Assembly (NCBI GenBank): GCA_964457335.1
Contig: CAYWGD010000023.1
Coordinates: 1 to 64,000, forward strand
Origin: CAJBVW01 sp964457335
GTDB lineage: Bacteria > Myxococcota_A > UBA796 > SXON01
Length of the DNA stretch: 64,000 nt
Direction: 5' to 3'
Shown here: positions 18,790-28,451 of the stretch, in pieces
Layout of the letters: each line of letters begins with the position of its first letter
How positions within the stretch are numbered: the stretch's first letter is position 1
Translations under genes and position numbers: made by a program
Notes under the pieces: generated by a model
What the model saw: the letters and a program-made list of their open reading frames with translations, nothing else
Databases searched by the model: none
What the model was told of the DNA's origin: nothing

Positions 18790-20688
18790 CTACCGCGACC
18801 CGCCCGCGAGCACGTAGATCGCGCCCGCGTCCGTGTCGTAGCCGGGGGCGCCGGCGACCAGGTCGGGGATGCCGTCCCCGTCGACGTCACCGACGGTGAG
18901 CGCGCTGCCGAGCTCCTCGTCGCCGCTCGCGCCGGCGATCTCCACGCCGTCCTCCGCGTCGAGGCTGGTGGTGATCGGCCCCCAGTGCACGTAGACGTAG
19001 CCGCGCGCGGAGTCGGCGCCGAGCACGAGGTCGGGCTTGTAGTCGGCGTTGAGGTCGCCGGCGACGGAGGTCTCGATCGTGCCGCTGATCTCGTACTCGC
19101 CGCCGGTCGAGATCGCGCCGGTGGCGTTGCCCGGGAGCACGTAGACGTAGGTGTCCTGGGTGCCCACGATCACGTCGTCGTAGCCGTCGTCGTCGAGGTC
19201 CCCCCCGGCGTCCACGCGGAAGCCGGTCTCGTTGCGCGCGGAGAAGCTGTCGTCGGCGCTCGCCGTCGTGAGCCCGTCGGTGATCGGGCCGATGAACACG
19301 TAGGCGGTGTCGGCCCCGGGGGCGCCCAGGACGAGGTCGCCCTGGCCGTCCCCGTCCATGTCGACCGTGTCCACGCCGTACCCGAGCTGGTCGTTCGAGC
19401 CCACCGCCGTCACGTCCCACTCGATGCTGCCGCTCATCACGTACACCGTGCCGCCGCCCTGGCCCGGGCAGCCCACGATCGCGTCCTCGATGAGGTCGCC
19501 GGTGACGTCGATGCCGCCGCCCACGCCGGCGCCGCAGTAGTCGAGGCTCGCGGTCCCGGTGATCGAGTTGTACGGGCTCGTGTTCCAGCTCCGCGCGCCG
19601 CGGAAGTAGCCCGCGTAGCCGGCCGAGCCGTCGTAGCCGTAGGCGCCGACGAGCCAGTCGTCGTAGCTGTCGCCGTTGCTGTCCCCCAGGGAGACGAGCC
19701 GCGACCCGTAGTACGAGTCGGTGTCGCCCCCCGCCCACTCGTTGTCGCGCGTGGAGAGGTCGACGGACCCGGTGGAGAACCCGCCGGTCAGCGCGTACAC
19801 GGCGCCGACGTCCCCGGCCCCGTACTCGCCCGACGCCCCGACCAGGATGTCCTGCACGCCGTCGCCGTTCCAGTCCCCGACCGCCACCCCCGTGCCGGCG
19901 CGGTCCCCTTCGGCCTCGCCGACGAACTGGATGGTGTGGAGGTCGTCCACGTAGCCGCTCTCGATCTCGCAGCCGTTGCCCGTGCCGTCGCAGTCGTCGT
20001 CGACCTCGTTGCCGCACACCTCGGTGGCCGACGGGTTCACCTCGTCGTCGTCGTCGTCGCAGTCGTCCACCTCGGAGAGCGGGACGTGGCCCGCGGGCTG
20101 CTCGCAAGCGGCGAGGGTGGTCGTCTCGCCGTAGTAGCCGTCCCCGTCGGCGTCCGCGTACCAGAGCTGCCCGGTGGAGCCGTCGAGGTCCGGATCGTCG
20201 TCGTCCACGAGGCCGTCGCAGTCCTCGTCCGTGCCGCCGCACACCTCGGTGGCGTCGGGGCTGCGGAGGGGGTCGGCGTCGTCGCAGTCGCCGGCGTCGT
20301 CGACCGCCCCGGCCGGCGGGTGGCACGCCACCTCGGACTGCGTCGGGTCGCCGTACCCGTCGCGGTCCACGTCGAAGTACCAGGTGGACTCGGCCTGCAC
20401 GGAGGCGTCGGCGTCGTCGCAGTCGTCGTCGTTGCCGACGTGATCTTCGGGCGCTTCGCACGCGCGCACGGATACGTCCGGGTCGCCCGCGCCGTCGCCG
20501 TCCGCGTCCGCGTACCAGGTGGAGCCGTCCCCCGCCGCCGTGTCGCAGTCCGGATCGGGCCCGGTGTCGTCGCCGGTGTGGTCCCCGGTCTCGTCGCCGG
20601 AGGCGGAGTCCCCGCCCGCCGGGCCGTACTTGTCACCCTCGTCGCCTTCGCACGCGACCAGCCCGAGCACCAGGACCCATCGCCACAT
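18790..20688 (-). CDS. FG-GAP repeat lipoprotein with MopE-like metal-binding motifs
   Basis: A 632-aa exported protein. The signal peptide MWRWVLVLGLVAC places the lipobox Cys at residue 13. An acidic Gly/Asp/Thr stalk (about 20-60) leads to several Cys/Asp motifs of the MopE type (WYADADGDGAGDP, DDDCDDADASV, ATEVCGGTDEDCDGLVDD), then about seven FG-GAP/integrin-like blades with DxDGDGxxD calcium loops (about 260-632). Such proteins sit on the outer surface and bind Ca2+ or other metals. Transcribed alone, 159 bp divergent from the radical SAM fusion. A relative of the same build lies at 33495-35378. Confidence 0.88.
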   Translation of the reverse strand: MWRWVLVLGLVACEGDEGDKYGPAGGDSASGDETGDHTGDDTGPDPDCDTAAGDGSTWYADADGDGAGDPDVSVRACEAPEDHVGNDDDCDDADASVQAESTWYFDVDRDGYGDPTQSEVACHPPAGAVDDAGDCDDADPLRSPDATEVCGGTDEDCDGLVDDDDPDLDGSTGQLWYADADGDGYYGETTTLAACEQPAGHVPLSEVDDCDDDDDEVNPSATEVCGNEVDDDCDGTGNGCEIESGYVDDLHTIQFVGEAEGDRAGTGVAVGDWNGDGVQDILVGASGEYGAGDVGAVYALTGGFSTGSVDLSTRDNEWAGGDTDSYYGSRLVSLGDSNGDSYDDWLVGAYGYDGSAGYAGYFRGARSWNTSPYNSITGTASLDYCGAGVGGGIDVTGDLIEDAIVGCPGQGGGTVYVMSGSIEWDVTAVGSNDQLGYGVDTVDMDGDGQGDLVLGAPGADTAYVFIGPITDGLTTASADDSFSARNETGFRVDAGGDLDDDGYDDVIVGTQDTYVYVLPGNATGAISTGGEYEISGTIETSVAGDLNADYKPDLVLGADSARGYVYVHWGPITTSLDAEDGVEIAGASGDEELGSALTVGDVDGDGIPDLVAGAPGYDTDAGAIYVLAGGSR

Positions 20689-20847
20689 CGCCGCCTCCGT
20701 TCACGGGCCCATCCGGAAGGATGTCGGCCGAGAACCGGGCGTAACCCGACGTGCGTACGTCGTCTCGTGACAATGCTCGCCGGGAGCACCCGACGTCGTT
20801 ACCCAAGCGTGTGGTCGGCGCCCTCCGGCCCGTCCGACGGAGTCGCC

Positions 20848-23616
20848 ATGCCCCCGCTCCCACCCAGTTCCTTCCCGCTGCCCGCGACGATGAAGGCGCC
20901 CGGGGATCGCCGCAAGGGGATCTGGCGGGAGGGCGTGCTCCAGATCTGGGTCACCCGCGCTTGCGACAAGGCCTGCGTCGGCTGCACCCAGGGCAGCAAC
21001 CTCGCCGGCCCCTACGGCCGGATGACGCCCGAGCAGTTCGACGCGGCCTGTCGCAGCCTGAAGGGGTACTTCGGCGTGGTGGGCGTGTTCGGGGGCAACC
21101 CCACCCTCCACCCGCAGTTCGAGGAGCTCTGCGACATCCTCGCGCACCACTTCCCCAAGGAGCAGCGGGGGCTCTGGACCAACAAGCTCCACGGCAAGGG
21201 GACGATCGCGCGCCGCACGTTCAACCCGGCGTACTCGAACCTCAACGTGCACCTCGACCAGGCCGCGTACGACGAGTTCCGCCGCGACTGGCCCGAGGCC
21301 CGACCCAAGGGCCTCGACGGCGACTCCCGGCACTCCCCGCCCTACGTCGCCATGAAGGACGTGATCGCCGACGAGGCAGAGCGCTGGGGGCTCATCGCCA
21401 ACTGCGACGTGAACCAGCTCTGGTCGGCGTTGATCGGTGTGTTCCGCGGCGAGCTGCGGGCGTGGTTCTGCGAGCTCGCGGGAGCGCAGGCCATGCTCCA
21501 CCAGCACGAGCCCGACTACCCGGACCTCGGGCTGCCGGTCGTCCCTGGCTGGTGGGAGCAGCCCCTGCGCGCGTTCGAGGCGCAGGTCCGGCACCACTGC
21601 CACGCGTGCGGGATCCCGCTGCGTGGCGCCGGGGACCTCGCGGTGGGCGGCACGGTGGAGCAGGTGAGCGAGACGCACGCCGCGGTGTACCGGCCGAAGC
21701 TGAAGGGGCGCGAGGTGCGGCTCGTGACGAGCCGCACCGAGCTCGGGCGCGTGGGGCGGGCCACGGACTACATCGAGAACGGCGCGGAGACGGCGCCGGT
21801 GGCGCCCGCGGGGCCGCGGAAGCGCGCCATCGACGGGCTCGTGACGTGTGTCGGCGCGGTCTACGCGGCCCAGCTCGCGCGCTCCCTGCCGGTGTGGCTC
21901 GACACCCTGGACTCCCTCACCGTCGTCACTGCGCCCGGCGACCCCGACGTGCTCCCCGTGCTCGCCCTGCACCGCGCGCGGCCGAACCTCCGCGTGGTCG
22001 AGACCGACCTGTTCTCGCGCCACGGCGCCCACTTCAACAAGGGCGCGGCGCTCTCGCACGCGCTCGCGCAGATGCGGCCCGAGGACTGGGTGCTGCACTT
22101 CGACGCCGACATCCTTCCGAGCCCCACGTGGCGGGCGGTCGCCGAGCCCCTGCTCGAGCCCGGGAACCTCCACGGCGCGGACCGGTGGTTCGAGAACGGC
22201 CGGTTGATCCACGACACGCCCTTCCCCGCCGGGTACTTCCAGCTCTGGCACGTCGACGACCCGCGCGCGCAGCTCCGCCCGCTGTTCGACGTGCACTGGG
22301 GCCACGCGGGGAACTACGACACGTTCTTCCTGGAGCGCTGGCCCGAGGCGGCGCGGCGGAAGCTGGAGATCCGGCTCACCCACCTGGGGGCGCCGCGGCG
22401 CAACTGGTTCGGCGTCGGACGCCGGGACAAGGGGCTCGAGCGGGACGGTCTCCGGCGCATGCAGCGGCTGCACAAGATCGGGCTTCGCGCGGCGCTCCAC
22501 CAGGACACGAAGGTGCCCGTCCCGCCGCCGCGGGTGCGCGTGCGCATCGAGCCCGGAGGGGACCCGGCGTGGCTCCGGGGGATCGTGCGGCTGTGCACGC
22601 CGGCCGACCCGTTCGCCGTCCGGGCGAGCGTCTCCGCGGAGGCCGCCGAGCCCGTGCCCGGCCTCGTCGACCTCGTGATCCCCGCCGGGATGCCCGAGGA
22701 GGAGGTCCGGCAGGCGCTCGAGGCGGCGCTCGCGAGCACAGCCGCCCCGACGACGACGGAGCCCACGACCAGCCGGTCGGCCGCACCCCCGAGGCCCCGC
22801 GCGACGCTGGAGCGGGCCGCTGCGCGCCGGGTGGCTGCCCCGAGACCGGCCGCCGCGCCCCGCCCCACCCGGCCGCCGATGCCCGCGGCGCCGACCGCCC
22901 CGACCCCCGACGACGTGCGGTACGCCTGCGGCTGCGTGAACCGGGTGGACCGCGAGTGGGGCATCCTGCGCGCGGTGCGGAAGTGCCGGCGGCACCGCCC
23001 CACGCCGCCCCAGGCGCGCGCGCGGCCGCACTACACCGAGGAGTGCGGCGTGCTGACGCGGGCCGGGATCCCCCGGCACGCGGTTTACATCCGGGAGCTC
23101 CTCGACGCGTTGGTCGAGCTCGACGTGCGGATCCCCCGCGCGACCTCGGCCGACCCGGACCACCCGCCGCGCGTCCTCGAGGTGGGCTGCGGGTTCGGCC
23201 AGTACGCGCCGCTGTTCATGCGCCACGGGTACGTCTACGAGGGGCTGGAGGCCAACCCCTACGCCGCGGACTGGACCGCCGGGGCCTTCGACGTGACCGT
23301 GCACCGCGGGCCCTTCGAGGCCTTCGGCGCGGCGGGCGGCACGTACGCGGCGATCCACGCGGCCCACGTGCTGGAGCACTTCGACGACGCGCCGCGGATG
23401 GCCGCCAAGATGTTCGACCTGCTCGCCCCGGGCGGCCGCCTCTACCTCGTGGTCCCCGACGACAGCGACCCCGTCAACCCCGACCACCAGTGGTTCTTCA
23501 CCGAGGCCGGCCTGACCGCGCTCCTGAACCGGGTCGGCTTCGCGGACGTCCGCGCGACCGCGCGGCAGATCGTCGCGCACGAGAAGTTCATCTACGTGGT
23601 GGCCGAGCGGCCCTGA
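20848..23616 (+). CDS. Radical SAM / glycosyltransferase / methyltransferase fusion
   Basis: A 922-aa protein from ATG 20848 (ATG 20890 is an alternative). Residues about 30-270: radical SAM domain with the [4Fe-4S] cysteines C39, C43 and C46 (RACDKACVGC) and a GGNPTLHP motif where most families have GGEP. Residues about 328-560: GT-A-like glycosyltransferase fold with HFDADILPSP as the metal-binding DxD-type motif. Residues about 590-685: Pro/Ala/Thr linker. Residues about 692-712: a small C-x-C...C..H cluster, possibly zinc-binding. Residues about 765-922: class I methyltransferase (VLEVGCGFGQYAPLF, then HAAHVLEHFDD). I know of no standard enzyme with this domain order. The fusion suggests one substrate processed in sequence; its identity is not visible. 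Confidence 0.85.
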   Translation: MPPLPPSSFPLPATMKAPGDRRKGIWREGVLQIWVTRACDKACVGCTQGSNLAGPYGRMTPEQFDAACRSLKGYFGVVGVFGGNPTLHPQFEELCDILAHHFPKEQRGLWTNKLHGKGTIARRTFNPAYSNLNVHLDQAAYDEFRRDWPEARPKGLDGDSRHSPPYVAMKDVIADEAERWGLIANCDVNQLWSALIGVFRGELRAWFCELAGAQAMLHQHEPDYPDLGLPVVPGWWEQPLRAFEAQVRHHCHACGIPLRGAGDLAVGGTVEQVSETHAAVYRPKLKGREVRLVTSRTELGRVGRATDYIENGAETAPVAPAGPRKRAIDGLVTCVGAVYAAQLARSLPVWLDTLDSLTVVTAPGDPDVLPVLALHRARPNLRVVETDLFSRHGAHFNKGAALSHALAQMRPEDWVLHFDADILPSPTWRAVAEPLLEPGNLHGADRWFENGRLIHDTPFPAGYFQLWHVDDPRAQLRPLFDVHWGHAGNYDTFFLERWPEAARRKLEIRLTHLGAPRRNWFGVGRRDKGLERDGLRRMQRLHKIGLRAALHQDTKVPVPPPRVRVRIEPGGDPAWLRGIVRLCTPADPFAVRASVSAEAAEPVPGLVDLVIPAGMPEEEVRQALEAALASTAAPTTTEPTTSRSAAPPRPRATLERAAARRVAAPRPAAAPRPTRPPMPAAPTAPTPDDVRYACGCVNRVDREWGILRAVRKCRRHRPTPPQARARPHYTEECGVLTRAGIPRHAVYIRELLDALVELDVRIPRATSADPDHPPRVLEVGCGFGQYAPLFMRHGYVYEGLEANPYAADWTAGAFDVTVHRGPFEAFGAAGGTYAAIHAAHVLEHFDDAPRMAAKMFDLLAPGGRLYLVVPDDSDPVNPDHQWFFTEAGLTALLNRVGFADVRATARQIVAHEKFIYVVAERP

Positions 23617-23633
23617 GGCAGGGGCGGCCTGCC
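23617..23633 (+). terminator. Hairpin directly after the radical SAM fusion
   Basis: GGCAGG-GGCGG-CCTGCC starts on the first base after the stop codon, a perfect 6-bp stem with no T-run. A weak intrinsic terminator or transcript 3'-end protector is possible. The rest of the convergent spacer to 23827 shows no gene. Confidence 0.35.
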
Positions 23634-23827
23634 ACGCCGAGGTCGTCGCGCGCGGTCAGGCGCGGAGGCGGAGGCGTCGCAGGCGGACAGCGCGCTCGTG
23701 ACGCTCCCCGGCAAGGGGCCCCGTCCCGCGCGGCGAGCGCGGCCCGGTCCGCCGTGGCGAGCCGGCGGGCAGGAGCCCGACTGATCGCGCGGGACGGCTC
23801 GGGGACCGCTCGGCTCGCGAACACCCG

Positions 23828-25405
23828 TCAGAAGTAGAAGTTCAGCCCCATGTTCCCCTGGAACGCGCCGGGGATGGTCAGGTCGTCCGCGGGCTTGTTC
23901 AGGTAGCCGGTGTAGCGGGCGTCGAAGTTGATCGACGCCTTCTGGCCGACGCCGAACTCGATGCCGAGGCCCGCGTGCGGACCCCAGAGCGTGGAGGACT
24001 GCGTGACGGTGGTGAAGCCGACGTTGTCTTCGACCTCGCGCCCCGTCACGGTCACGCCGGCGAGCACGTAGGGGTTCACGCGCGTCCAGGGCGCGGCGAA
24101 GAGCTCGACCGAGGCCTGCAGCGGCTGGTACACGCGCTCGGACCCGTCGTCCCAGGTCTGGTCGTGGTGCATCCAGGAGACCTCGAGCCCCACGGCCTCG
24201 ACCGGGCGGTAACGCGCGGCGATGCCGAGCCCGGCGTCGCCGAAGCCGCCGCCGCCGAAGTTGTAGCCGCCCATGTAGGAGCCGCCGCGCAGGCCCACCG
24301 CGAAGGTGCGGGTGCGGTCGACCTTGCGCACCGGCGCGTTCGCCTCGGCGGACTCGCCGCCGCCCCCGCCGTCACCTTCGACGATGACGGTGTGGTGGTG
24401 GTGCCAGGGGGAAGGCCCGTACACGAAGACGCCGTGGTACCAGTAGGCGTGGCCGGGGCGCCAGGGCCGGAACCAGCCGCCCGGGTGGTACCAGCGGTGG
24501 TAGCGGTGGTGGCGGGCGGACGCCCAGGCGTGGTGACGCGCCGCCGCGGAGCGGTGGTACGCCGCCGCGTGGCGGTGGTGCGCCGCGGTGGTGCGGGCGT
24601 GACGCGCGGCCTCGTGGTGACGGGCCGCGGAGGCCCCGTGCGTGGCGCGCACGGCGTCGGAGCCGCCGTCGCCGTGGCGCGCGGCGCTGGCGTGGCCGCC
24701 GTCCGGGCGATCGGCGCCGCGGGACACCGCCGCGCGGTTGGCGGAGGCGCGCATGTCCGCGCTGGAGCGGAAGTTGGAGGGCGCCGCCGACCGCGCGGAC
24801 ACGCCGCCGACCTCGGGCTGGCGCATCGTGAGGGAGGCCGGCGTGCCGACGCTCACGCGGCGGACCGTGGGCTGCCCGGGCGCTGGCCGGGCGCCGTCGA
24901 AGCCCCCGCGGCCGTCGAAGCCGGAGGACGGGCGTGCCGCGTCCGGCCGGGCGCGCGAGGTGTCGCCGCGCGGGGAGGCGTCGGGGCCCGGGGAGGCGTC
25001 GGAGCCGCCGCGATCCGCGGGCGCGGGACGCGCGGCGCCGGGGCGGGCGGAGGGGCCGCTCCCGCCGCGGGACCCGGCGGTGTCGCCGTCGCCGCCACCG
25101 TCGCGGGGGGCGGGCCGCCCGGAGGGACCGCGCTCGCCGCCGTCGCTGCCCTGCTGGCCGCCGCCGTCGCTGCCCTTCTGGCGGCCGCCGTCGCTGCCCT
25201 TCTGGCCGCCGCTCTTCTGGCCGCTCTTGCTCCCCCGCTTCGTCGCGCGCTTGGCGGAGCCGCTCTTGCGGGACCGGTCCGCGCTGTCCGGCGCGGCGGA
25301 CGCCGACCGCTCGGAGCCGCCGGCCGGCGCGTCGGGCGCCGCGACGGCGATCGACGGGAGCAGCAGGAGCGCCAGGGTGGCGGGGAGCAGGGAGCGGAGC
25401 ATCAT
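23828..25405 (-). CDS. His-rich outer-membrane beta-barrel protein
   Basis: A 525-aa exported protein. Signal peptide MMLRSLLPATLALLLLPSIAVA; a long disordered Ser/Gly/Lys/Arg stretch with QKGSDGG-type repeats (about 25-240); a His/Ala/Arg/Tyr-rich segment (about 240-340) with dozens of histidines including an HHHH run; then an outer-membrane barrel of about 180 residues (VGLRGGSYMGG onward) ending NMGLNFYF, with the terminal aromatic expected for BAM recognition. The His-rich zone could bind metal. It is 74 bp downstream of the DUF4340 gene on the same strand, so possibly in the tail of that operon. Confidence 0.75.
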   Translation of the reverse strand: MMLRSLLPATLALLLLPSIAVAAPDAPAGGSERSASAAPDSADRSRKSGSAKRATKRGSKSGQKSGGQKGSDGGRQKGSDGGGQQGSDGGERGPSGRPAPRDGGGDGDTAGSRGGSGPSARPGAARPAPADRGGSDASPGPDASPRGDTSRARPDAARPSSGFDGRGGFDGARPAPGQPTVRRVSVGTPASLTMRQPEVGGVSARSAAPSNFRSSADMRASANRAAVSRGADRPDGGHASAARHGDGGSDAVRATHGASAARHHEAARHARTTAAHHRHAAAYHRSAAARHHAWASARHHRYHRWYHPGGWFRPWRPGHAYWYHGVFVYGPSPWHHHHTVIVEGDGGGGGESAEANAPVRKVDRTRTFAVGLRGGSYMGGYNFGGGGFGDAGLGIAARYRPVEAVGLEVSWMHHDQTWDDGSERVYQPLQASVELFAAPWTRVNPYVLAGVTVTGREVEDNVGFTTVTQSSTLWGPHAGLGIEFGVGQKASINFDARYTGYLNKPADDLTIPGAFQGNMGLNFYF

Positions 25406-25479
25406 GCCCTCCGGGGGGGAGTGGGGTCGACCTCACGCATCTCTACGCGCGTCGCCCCCTTCCATTCAACACGATCCCG

Positions 25480-26841
25480 TCAACCGCGACCGAACGCCTT
25501 CTTGAGCTCCGCGAGGGTGGCCTCCTGGAGCTGGTAGACGCCGTCCTTCCCCGCGACGCGAACCCGCACGAGAGGCCGGTTGTCCGCGTCGCGCTCGCTC
25601 TGCCCGAGCTCGATCGCCTGCGTACGCCCGTCCCGGAGGCGCACCTCGATCCGCGCGCCGGTGGGGGCGAAGCGATCGTCCGCCGGGATGGCGGCGGCGC
25701 GGAGCGTCGCCAGGGTGTTGACCGTGAACAGGGCCTGCTTCTGGTCGGCGTCCATGTTCGGGGGCTGCGTGATGGCCCAGGTGGCGCCGTCGTCCGACTG
25801 GGCCAGCACCACCGTGAGCCCGGCGTCGCTGAGCGCGACGGACGCCACGTCGTCCCGCTCGAACGTGAGGAGCCGCCGGTCGCGGAACGCCTCGACCGGC
25901 TGGGTCATCACCCGCCCGATCACGCCCGCGGCCCGGAACACCTCGTCCCGTCCGCTCACCCGGACGAAGGACGCGCCCTCGTCCCGGCGCCCGCCGAGCG
26001 TCACGGTCCGCGCCGTGCCGTCGTCGAGCGTGAGCGTGGCCACCGCGGCGGGGGCGTCGAAGCCGGCCTGGTAGTCCGGGTTGTGGATCTCGCCCGCACG
26101 GATGGTGGCGAGGGTCTTGATCGTCGCGTCGACCGTGTCGGTGTCGGTGACGAAGGACGCCCCTTCGAGCTGCCACGGACCGGGGACCGGGTTCCCGTCG
26201 GTGTCCGCGCCGGTGGAGGGCCCGCGCGAGAAGCGGAGGGTCTCCGCGCCGCGGACGAGCGTGAGCCCGGCGACCCGCGCGCGGTCGACCGTGTGCGCGA
26301 CCTTGTCCCGCCACTCCGCGGCGGGCCGCGCGTAGCGGGCGCGCCCGCCCACGTCGGCGCGGTACACGTCCTCCGCGCCGGGCAGCCGCACGAACGTCGA
26401 CGGCCCCGCGGCCGTCTTCCCCACGACCACCGCCGCGGCCGGCACGTCCTCGCCGGCCCGGAAGAGCTCCACGAGGAGGCCGTTCTGGTCGTCGACGCCG
26501 TACTCCTCCTGGTTGCCGGAGTCGACGAAGGCGTCCATCGGGAGGCCGGCCGCGAAGGTGCGCACCAGCGTCCGGACCTGGGCCGCGTCGGCCGGGAACT
26601 GGAGCGGCGTGACGATCTTCCAGCTCTCGAAGTCGGGGGTGCCCTTCTCCGTGGACACCCGCTCGATGCGGAGCTTCTCGATGGGCGTCGAGATCTGCAC
26701 CACCGCGACCGTCTCGGGGATCACCCCGGGCACCGAGGGGAGTGACTCGACCTGGACCGTGTCCCGCCCGTCCCAGAGGTTCAGGACGGCGAGCACGAGC
26801 GCCAGGAGGAGGAGGGCGAGGCTGCGACGGGTGAGCTTCAC
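25480..26841 (-). CDS. DUF4340 domain protein of the ABC-2/GldG-like operon
   Basis: Starts at GTG 26841, which overlaps the preceding stop by 4 nt; 453 aa. One N-terminal transmembrane helix (SLALLLLALVLAVLNLWDG) is followed by a large periplasmic domain with repeated beta-rich units (for example VFRAAGVIGRVMTQPVEAFRDRRLLTF and DGVYQLQEATLAELKKAFG). This is the DUF4340 pattern. DUF4340 proteins usually accompany a GldG-like protein and an ABC-2 permease, as they do here, and are thought to be part of the same envelope machine; the exact function is unknown. Confidence 0.85.
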   Translation of the reverse strand: MKLTRRSLALLLLALVLAVLNLWDGRDTVQVESLPSVPGVIPETVAVVQISTPIEKLRIERVSTEKGTPDFESWKIVTPLQFPADAAQVRTLVRTFAAGLPMDAFVDSGNQEEYGVDDQNGLLVELFRAGEDVPAAAVVVGKTAAGPSTFVRLPGAEDVYRADVGGRARYARPAAEWRDKVAHTVDRARVAGLTLVRGAETLRFSRGPSTGADTDGNPVPGPWQLEGASFVTDTDTVDATIKTLATIRAGEIHNPDYQAGFDAPAAVATLTLDDGTARTVTLGGRRDEGASFVRVSGRDEVFRAAGVIGRVMTQPVEAFRDRRLLTFERDDVASVALSDAGLTVVLAQSDDGATWAITQPPNMDADQKQALFTVNTLATLRAAAIPADDRFAPTGARIEVRLRDGRTQAIELGQSERDADNRPLVRVRVAGKDGVYQLQEATLAELKKAFGRG

Positions 26842-28451
26842 GCCGCACCTCCGGAGCGACGCGCCCGCCGGCGGAACCACACCTGCCGGGACGCCCCGAA
26901 CGCGAGCAGCGCGGCGGGCCCGAAGAGGAGGTTGAACACCTTCCACCCGAGCTGCTCCCGCGGCGTGGTGACCGCGAGCGCCGGCAGCGTGGCCGTCTTG
27001 CTGCGGATGCCGATGAGCGCCTCGTCCTGGACGAGCCAGTCGCAGAGGTTGAGCATGAACGCGAGGTTGTTCGCCACGAGGTCGGCCGACCCGGCCACGA
27101 CGAGCCGCGTGGAGGCGCCCTCGACCATCAGCGGCGGCTCCTCGGGGTTCTCCTCCTCCGTCATCGGCGGAGCGTCCTCGTCCGGCTGGGGCACGGGCCG
27201 CGTCTCGAAGAAGGAGCGCAACGGCCCCGTCAGCGCGACGAGCAGCGGGAACGGACCGCGCTTCTCGCTGGAGAGCACGGCCTGGAGGCTCGTGGGGTCG
27301 ACGGTCTTCAGGTCCTGCACCGAGCCGGCGGAGGCGGCCGTCCGCGCGAGCACCTCGACCTCGACGCCGGGGTTCAGCGTCTCGGCGACCTGGATCGAGG
27401 AGGTGAACGGGAAGAGCATCGCGTCGAGCCCGCTCGTGAGCACGCTCCGCTTCGACAGGTCCGTGGCCTGGGGGATGAGCGGGTAGTTCACCTCGCGCAT
27501 CGTCTGGCGGTTGCCCACCCGCGCCGGGAAGCGCATGACCCCGTTCTGCACGCGGTCCATCACGATGTCGCGGTTGACCTGCACCCCGTAGTGCCCGAGC
27601 AGCGGCTCGAGGCCCGCGCTCACGCGGGTCGGGCGGTAGGTGCGCAGGTCCGGCCGCGTGTGGGTGACGAAGACCGCCGCGGCGCCGCCGCGCATGAGGA
27701 ACTGGTCGATCTGGTAGACGGCGCGGTCCGAGAGCGCCTTCTGCGGGCCCACGACGAGCAGCGCGTCGACGTGCTCGGGGATGGCGCCCGGCCCGCCGAG
27801 CGCGAGCGGCTGCAGCGCGAACTTCTTCGCGAGCTGCTCCATCATCTCGCGGAGCGGCCCCTCGGGCTTGGCGAGGTCGGGCTCGCCGTTGCCCACCGTC
27901 CATGCGAGCACGGGCCGATCCTCCGCTTTCTGCCGCAGGCGGTGCATCGCGGAGGCGAGGTCGTACTCGAGCCCCGAGAGGTCCGTCAGGGCCGGGAGGA
28001 CCTCCTGCTTGTCGCCGTAGAGCAGGACGGCCCCGAGCCAGATGCGCCGGAGCTCGGAGCGGTTGGCCTCGGTCACCTTCTGCTCGAGCGGCGTGAGCCC
28101 GTACTTCTGCGGCTCCTTCACGAGCTCGGGGTCGTTCCCCGGGTCCACGACCGTGATCTTGAGCCGGCCGCCGGCGTACGCCTGGAACTCCTCGAGCTTG
28201 TCCCGGATGATCTGCTCGTGGTTGTTGTACGGCGCGGACAAGCCCTTCGAGAGGAAGGCCTTGATCACCAGCGGGCGGTCGAGCGAGGCGACGAGCGCCT
28301 TGGAGGACTCGTCGAGGCTGTGCAGGCGGTCGCGCGTGACGTCGAGCCGCGCGAAGTGCGCGCTGCTCCAGACGTTGGCGAGCACCACGACGACGACCAC
28401 GAGGGCCATCTGCAGCCAGGAGTTGGCGAGGAGGTTGCGGCGGGCGGTCAC
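26838..28451 (-). CDS. GldG-like ABC-system periplasmic protein
   Basis: GTG 28451 overlaps the stop of the permease gene; 537 aa. An N-terminal membrane helix (LQMALVVVVVVLANVW) leads into a periplasmic GldG/ABC_transp_aux domain (DVTRDRLHSLDESSKALVAS, DPGNDPELVKEPQKYG, DALLVVGPQKALSDRAVYQIDQFLMRGG). A second helix near the C-terminus (KVFNLLFGPAALLAFGA) is followed by an Arg-rich end. This family partners ABC-2 permeases in gliding-type and other envelope systems. Middle gene of the coupled trio. Confidence 0.85.
   Translation of the reverse strand: MTARRNLLANSWLQMALVVVVVVLANVWSSAHFARLDVTRDRLHSLDESSKALVASLDRPLVIKAFLSKGLSAPYNNHEQIIRDKLEEFQAYAGGRLKITVVDPGNDPELVKEPQKYGLTPLEQKVTEANRSELRRIWLGAVLLYGDKQEVLPALTDLSGLEYDLASAMHRLRQKAEDRPVLAWTVGNGEPDLAKPEGPLREMMEQLAKKFALQPLALGGPGAIPEHVDALLVVGPQKALSDRAVYQIDQFLMRGGAAAVFVTHTRPDLRTYRPTRVSAGLEPLLGHYGVQVNRDIVMDRVQNGVMRFPARVGNRQTMREVNYPLIPQATDLSKRSVLTSGLDAMLFPFTSSIQVAETLNPGVEVEVLARTAASAGSVQDLKTVDPTSLQAVLSSEKRGPFPLLVALTGPLRSFFETRPVPQPDEDAPPMTEEENPEEPPLMVEGASTRLVVAGSADLVANNLAFMLNLCDWLVQDEALIGIRSKTATLPALAVTTPREQLGWKVFNLLFGPAALLAFGASRQVWFRRRARRSGGAA

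Noticed and set aside
18985..20847. Long plus-strand upstream extension of the radical SAM fusion
   Set aside because: It is antisense to the FG-GAP lipoprotein and made of Val/Ala/Gly/Arg noise. The fusion protein has a natural start at 20848.
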